A DNA stretch of 64,000 bases, taken from positions 1,798,001-1,862,000 of the forward strand of contig NZ_CP046976.1 of the NCBI RefSeq assembly GCF_030408415.1, read 5' to 3'. Made by a program: the position numbers and the translations under genes. The notes beneath the pieces were generated by a model. That model had not been told where the DNA came from, searched no databases, and saw nothing but the letters and a program-made list of their open reading frames with translations. Every line of letters begins with the position of its first letter. The stretch's first letter is position 1. The stretch is from Corynebacterium appendicis CIP 107643. GTDB lineage: Bacteria > Actinomycetota > Actinomycetes > Mycobacteriales > Mycobacteriaceae. Positions 61,465-64,000 of this stretch are shown here, in pieces.

Positions 61465-62661
61465 CTAGCCTTCGTCGACGTTGCCGGCCTTGAGGGTCTC
61501 CCAGTCGAGGTTCCAGTAACCGAGGCCGTCCAGGCCCGACAGGGTTCCACCGGAGGTGTTGACCACCTCGACCGGATCCCCCTGCTTGACGTAGTTCATG
61601 AACCACTGGGCGTCATCCGGCGTGGCGTTGATGCAACCGTGGGATTGGTTGAAGCTGCCCAGCGCACCGATCGCCCACGGGGCGGAGTGAACGTAGATGC
61701 CAGACCAGGACATCTGCGTGGCGTAGTTCACCGGGGTGCGGTAGCCGCCGTTCTCCAGCGCCAAACCGTAGGTGGTGGAGTCCATCACCATGGACTCGTT
61801 CCGGTCGCCGATGACGTACATGCCGTTCGGAGTGGCGAACTGGCCGTCGCGGCCGAGGGAGACCGGGAAGGACCTCACCTCTTCACCGTTGCGGTAGACC
61901 GTCAGCGTCTTCGTGCTGTCGTCCACGAGCGTTTCCACCAGGTCGCCGACGGTGAAGGTGGACGAGGAGTCCTCCGCACCGTAGATGCCGCCGCCGAGAT
62001 TCTTTCCGTAGATAACGGACTTCACGGTCACCTCGGTGCCCGGCTCCCAGTACTCCTTCGGGCGCCAGATCAGGTGGGCAGGATCAATCCAGTAGAACGC
62101 ACCCTCCGTATCATTCGACGACTCGACGGTGATGGCGTCCTGGGCTGCCTGTCGATCACTCGGCGCAATATCGAAGTAGACGTTGATCGCGTGGGCGACA
62201 CCGACTTCGCTGCCGTCCATCGGGCCGATGTAAGCGTTCGTCTGCCCGCCCGGAACGACGGTGGTGAACACCGACTGGGAGGTCTCGCCCTGGGTGGTGG
62301 TTGCCTCGACGGTGTACTCGCGGCCGTAGCCGAGCGGCTCAGCCGTGGTCCACTCCGTCTTGTCCTCGTTGAGCTCGGCCTCGACCTCTTTACCCTCTTC
62401 ATTGGTCATGGTGACGGACTCAAGGCCGTCGGGGGACGTCACGGCCACCGGCTCGTCCGGCGCCACGCCCTCGGCGCCGTCCTCCACGGAAATGACCGCA
62501 GGGTCATGCTTCTCGGGCTCCGTGGTCTCCACCGACTCCCCCGGCTCCGCCGCAGCTCCCTGCCGGTCAATGGTGCACGCCGCCAACGACCCGCCTGCCA
62601 GCAGAACGACCGCCCCGGCAGCGATGATCCGGCGCATCCGCGCCCCCGTCTTCTCAGTCAT
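61465..62661 (-). CDS. L,D-transpeptidase lipoprotein
   Basis: The 398-residue protein has a lipoprotein signal with lipobox LAAC. An acidic linker follows, then two immunoglobulin-like domains as in mycobacterial Ldt proteins (PDEPVAVTSPDGL, and IGPMDGSEVGVAHAINVYFD), then a YkuD catalytic domain with His341 and Cys343 in SHGCINAT and an upstream catalytic-region histidine in IYVHSAPWA. The tail is Trp-rich. It forms 3-3 peptidoglycan crosslinks outside the membrane and is the probable target of carbapenems. It is convergent with the copper lipoprotein. Confidence 0.93.
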   Translation of the reverse strand: MTEKTGARMRRIIAAGAVVLLAGGSLAACTIDRQGAAAEPGESVETTEPEKHDPAVISVEDGAEGVAPDEPVAVTSPDGLESVTMTNEEGKEVEAELNEDKTEWTTAEPLGYGREYTVEATTTQGETSQSVFTTVVPGGQTNAYIGPMDGSEVGVAHAINVYFDIAPSDRQAAQDAITVESSNDTEGAFYWIDPAHLIWRPKEYWEPGTEVTVKSVIYGKNLGGGIYGAEDSSSTFTVGDLVETLVDDSTKTLTVYRNGEEVRSFPVSLGRDGQFATPNGMYVIGDRNESMVMDSTTYGLALENGGYRTPVNYATQMSWSGIYVHSAPWAIGALGSFNQSHGCINATPDDAQWFMNYVKQGDPVEVVNTSGGTLSGLDGLGYWNLDWETLKAGNVDEG

Positions 62662-62934
62662 AGTGCAACCACGCAACCCTTGAATCCGCTATGAAGATGC
62701 TTATTGTTCCCAGTGCAACGAGTATTTACCCTATAGTCCGCCGCGACCCTAAAGCTAGTTACACGCGCCGAGTTCGAGGAGAGGCTGCTCACCCCCGCGG
62801 CACCTCTGCAACGCATGCGCGACAGAAGCTAGATCAACATATTAAGTCCAGTCATGATCCATCCGCCTGACCAGGCGATTTCTCCCATTAGAAACAAGCT
62901 GCTATATTTTCTTCTCGTTGCCTTCCACGGCAAA

Positions 62935-63007
<73 letters not shown>

Positions 63008-63090
63008 CAATACGGCCAGGTCGAACGGTACAAACCGCGACCTGGCCTTCAGCTTTGCGCGCCTCCACCCGGCAGCTACATTGGGGAGGC

Positions 63091-63675
63091 GTGAATAGCC
63101 AGCCGCAGTCCCCCATCACCGCAGTCACGGTCTTCGCCGGTGCGCGCGAGGGCCTGGACGAGTCGATGACCACAGCCGCGTACGGTTTCGGAACCGCACT
63201 CGCCCGCCACGGGATCGCGCTGGTGTACGGCGGCGGCCGGCTGGGCATGATGGGCGCTGTCGCGCAGGGGGCGATCGACGCCGGCGGCGAGACTGTCGGC
63301 ATCATGCCGGAGCACCTGTCGCAGCACGAGATCGCGCACACGGGCCTGAGTGAACTGGTGATCGTCGACACGCTCGCGGAACGAAAACGCCTCATGAGTA
63401 AGAGGTGCGGCGCGTTCGTCGCGCTTCCCGGAGGTGCGGGCACACTCGACGAGCTTTTCGACGAATGGACCAACCAGCAGCTCGGCCTCCACACCAAACC
63501 GATCGGGCTATTGGGCGCGGAATTCTGGGAACCTCTCACGACGATGATCGACCACATGGTCGCCGCGGGCTTCATCCGCCAGGCTGACCGGGACAGCTTG
63601 ATAGTGGCGGACGACCCGGACGAGCTCATCGGTGCGCTGGCACAGTGGACGCCGCAACCGCCCCGCTGGGGTTAA
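63091..63675 (+). CDS. LOG-family protein (Rossman-fold nucleotide 5'-monophosphate phosphoribohydrolase)
   Basis: The 194-residue protein has both LOG motifs: LPGGAGTLDELFDE (PGGxGTxxE) and LAERKRLM, plus YGGGRLGMMGAVAQGA. It hydrolyses N6-modified adenosine monophosphates in plants and actinobacteria; C. glutamicum has such enzymes of unclear biological role. The GTG at 63091 is immediately preceded by GGGGAGG, which is very close, so the exact start is uncertain. Confidence 0.88.
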   Translation: MNSQPQSPITAVTVFAGAREGLDESMTTAAYGFGTALARHGIALVYGGGRLGMMGAVAQGAIDAGGETVGIMPEHLSQHEIAHTGLSELVIVDTLAERKRLMSKRCGAFVALPGGAGTLDELFDEWTNQQLGLHTKPIGLLGAEFWEPLTTMIDHMVAAGFIRQADRDSLIVADDPDELIGALAQWTPQPPRWG

Positions 63676-63697
63676 ACAACGTTGTACGCTGGGTTTT

Positions 63698-64000
63698 ATG
63701 GATACCGAGAACCCAGCTGGCACCGCTAGCACCAGCAATGTGAGCAACGGGAACAGAGCGCTCGTCGTCGTCGACGTGCAGAACGACTTCTGCCCTGGCG
63801 GAGCACTCGGCACCGCGCGCGGCGACGAAGTCGCTTCCAAGATCGCCGCGCTGATCACAGAGGGCGACAACCGGGGCCACGACTACAGCCACATTGTGGC
63901 TACGCAGGACTGGCACATCGACCCGGGCGCGCATTTCTCCGACGACCCCGATTTCGTCGACTCCTGGCCCGTGCACTGCGTCGCGGAGTCGGAGGGGGCC
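63698..64000 (+). CDS. pncA: Nicotinamidase / isochorismatase-family hydrolase (partial, N-terminal)
   Basis: The gene is cut by the window edge after 101 residues. An N-terminal Ser/Thr/Asn-rich leader precedes VVVDVQNDFCPGGALG with catalytic Asp26. The metal-binding motif DWHIDPGAHF follows, as in PncA nicotinamidases (Asp, His, His ligands). It would convert nicotinamide to nicotinate in NAD salvage. The catalytic cysteine lies beyond the window. It starts 22 bases after the LOG gene. Confidence 0.88.
   Translation, partial: MDTENPAGTASTSNVSNGNRALVVVDVQNDFCPGGALGTARGDEVASKIAALITEGDNRGHDYSHIVATQDWHIDPGAHFSDDPDFVDSWPVHCVAESEGA

Overview
The window looks like a stretch of Corynebacterium chromosome. 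The coding density is high and the DNA is GC-rich. Marker genes are typical of mycolic-acid actinobacteria: the mycolate reductase/oligoribonuclease pair (cmrA-orn), clpP1-clpP2 behind a ClgR-type operator, a folC-DUF4233 pair behind valS, a mycothiol-system DsbA-like protein, and a CopD-CtaG fusion. The genus is inferred from gene content and order. No species is claimed.

Layout. 0-6.3 kb: tandem acyl-CoA dehydrogenases, a DUF222/HNH protein, and a fatty-acid beta-oxidation operon (thiolase, then a FadN-type dehydrogenase/hydratase). 6.3-12.1 kb: valS-folC-DUF4233, and mdh. 12.3-19.4 kb: TetR regulator, clpX, hydrolase, lipoprotein, clpP1P2, trigger factor, tRNA-Pro and tRNA-Gly. 19.5-25 kb: an acidic membrane protein, a frameshifted Tat-type phosphoesterase, a flavin oxidoreductase with an enoyl-CoA hydratase, and an EfeO-like lipoprotein. 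25-32 kb: two divergent, translationally coupled glycosyltransferase operons (six genes, including a two-glycosyltransferase fusion and a WcbI-like protein), probably for a surface glycan. 32-46.4 kb: mostly housekeeping genes (rpiB, DsbA-like, pepN, metB, trHbO, ettA, ssb) and a frameshifted sugar-lactone oxidase behind a PLP protein. 46.4-48.4 kb: CopD-CtaG.

48.5-52.5 kb is an accessory island. A 49-bp piece of tRNA-Arg(TCT) is repeated exactly at its far end (attL/attR). Inside are a complete IS3-family element and a coupled two-gene unit: DUF3800 plus an unknown protein. 52.5-57.7 kb: an Ltp-type protein, a SMI1/KNR4 protein, two small acidic proteins, cmrA, orn, tRNA-His and a luciferase-like oxidoreductase. 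57.8-61.4 kb is a copper-resistance module (CsoR, CopB-type ATPase, DUF1541 lipoprotein) whose edge carries a broken end of the same IS. 61.4-64 kb: L,D-transpeptidase, tRNA-Lys, a LOG-family protein and the start of a nicotinamidase.

The most striking unexplained signal is an 11-mer, CGTCGATAAGC. By hand I count 20 exact copies in the first 54 kb (10 per strand) against about 0.03 expected. It falls in different reading frames and between genes, and it is absent from both accessory segments. I know of no described function for it. Other regulatory-looking signals are a hairpin carrying two perfect DnaA boxes beside ssb, a ClgR-consensus operator before clpP1, a CsoR-like operator in the copper module, and a cluster of palindromes and repeats at 34.3-34.5 kb.
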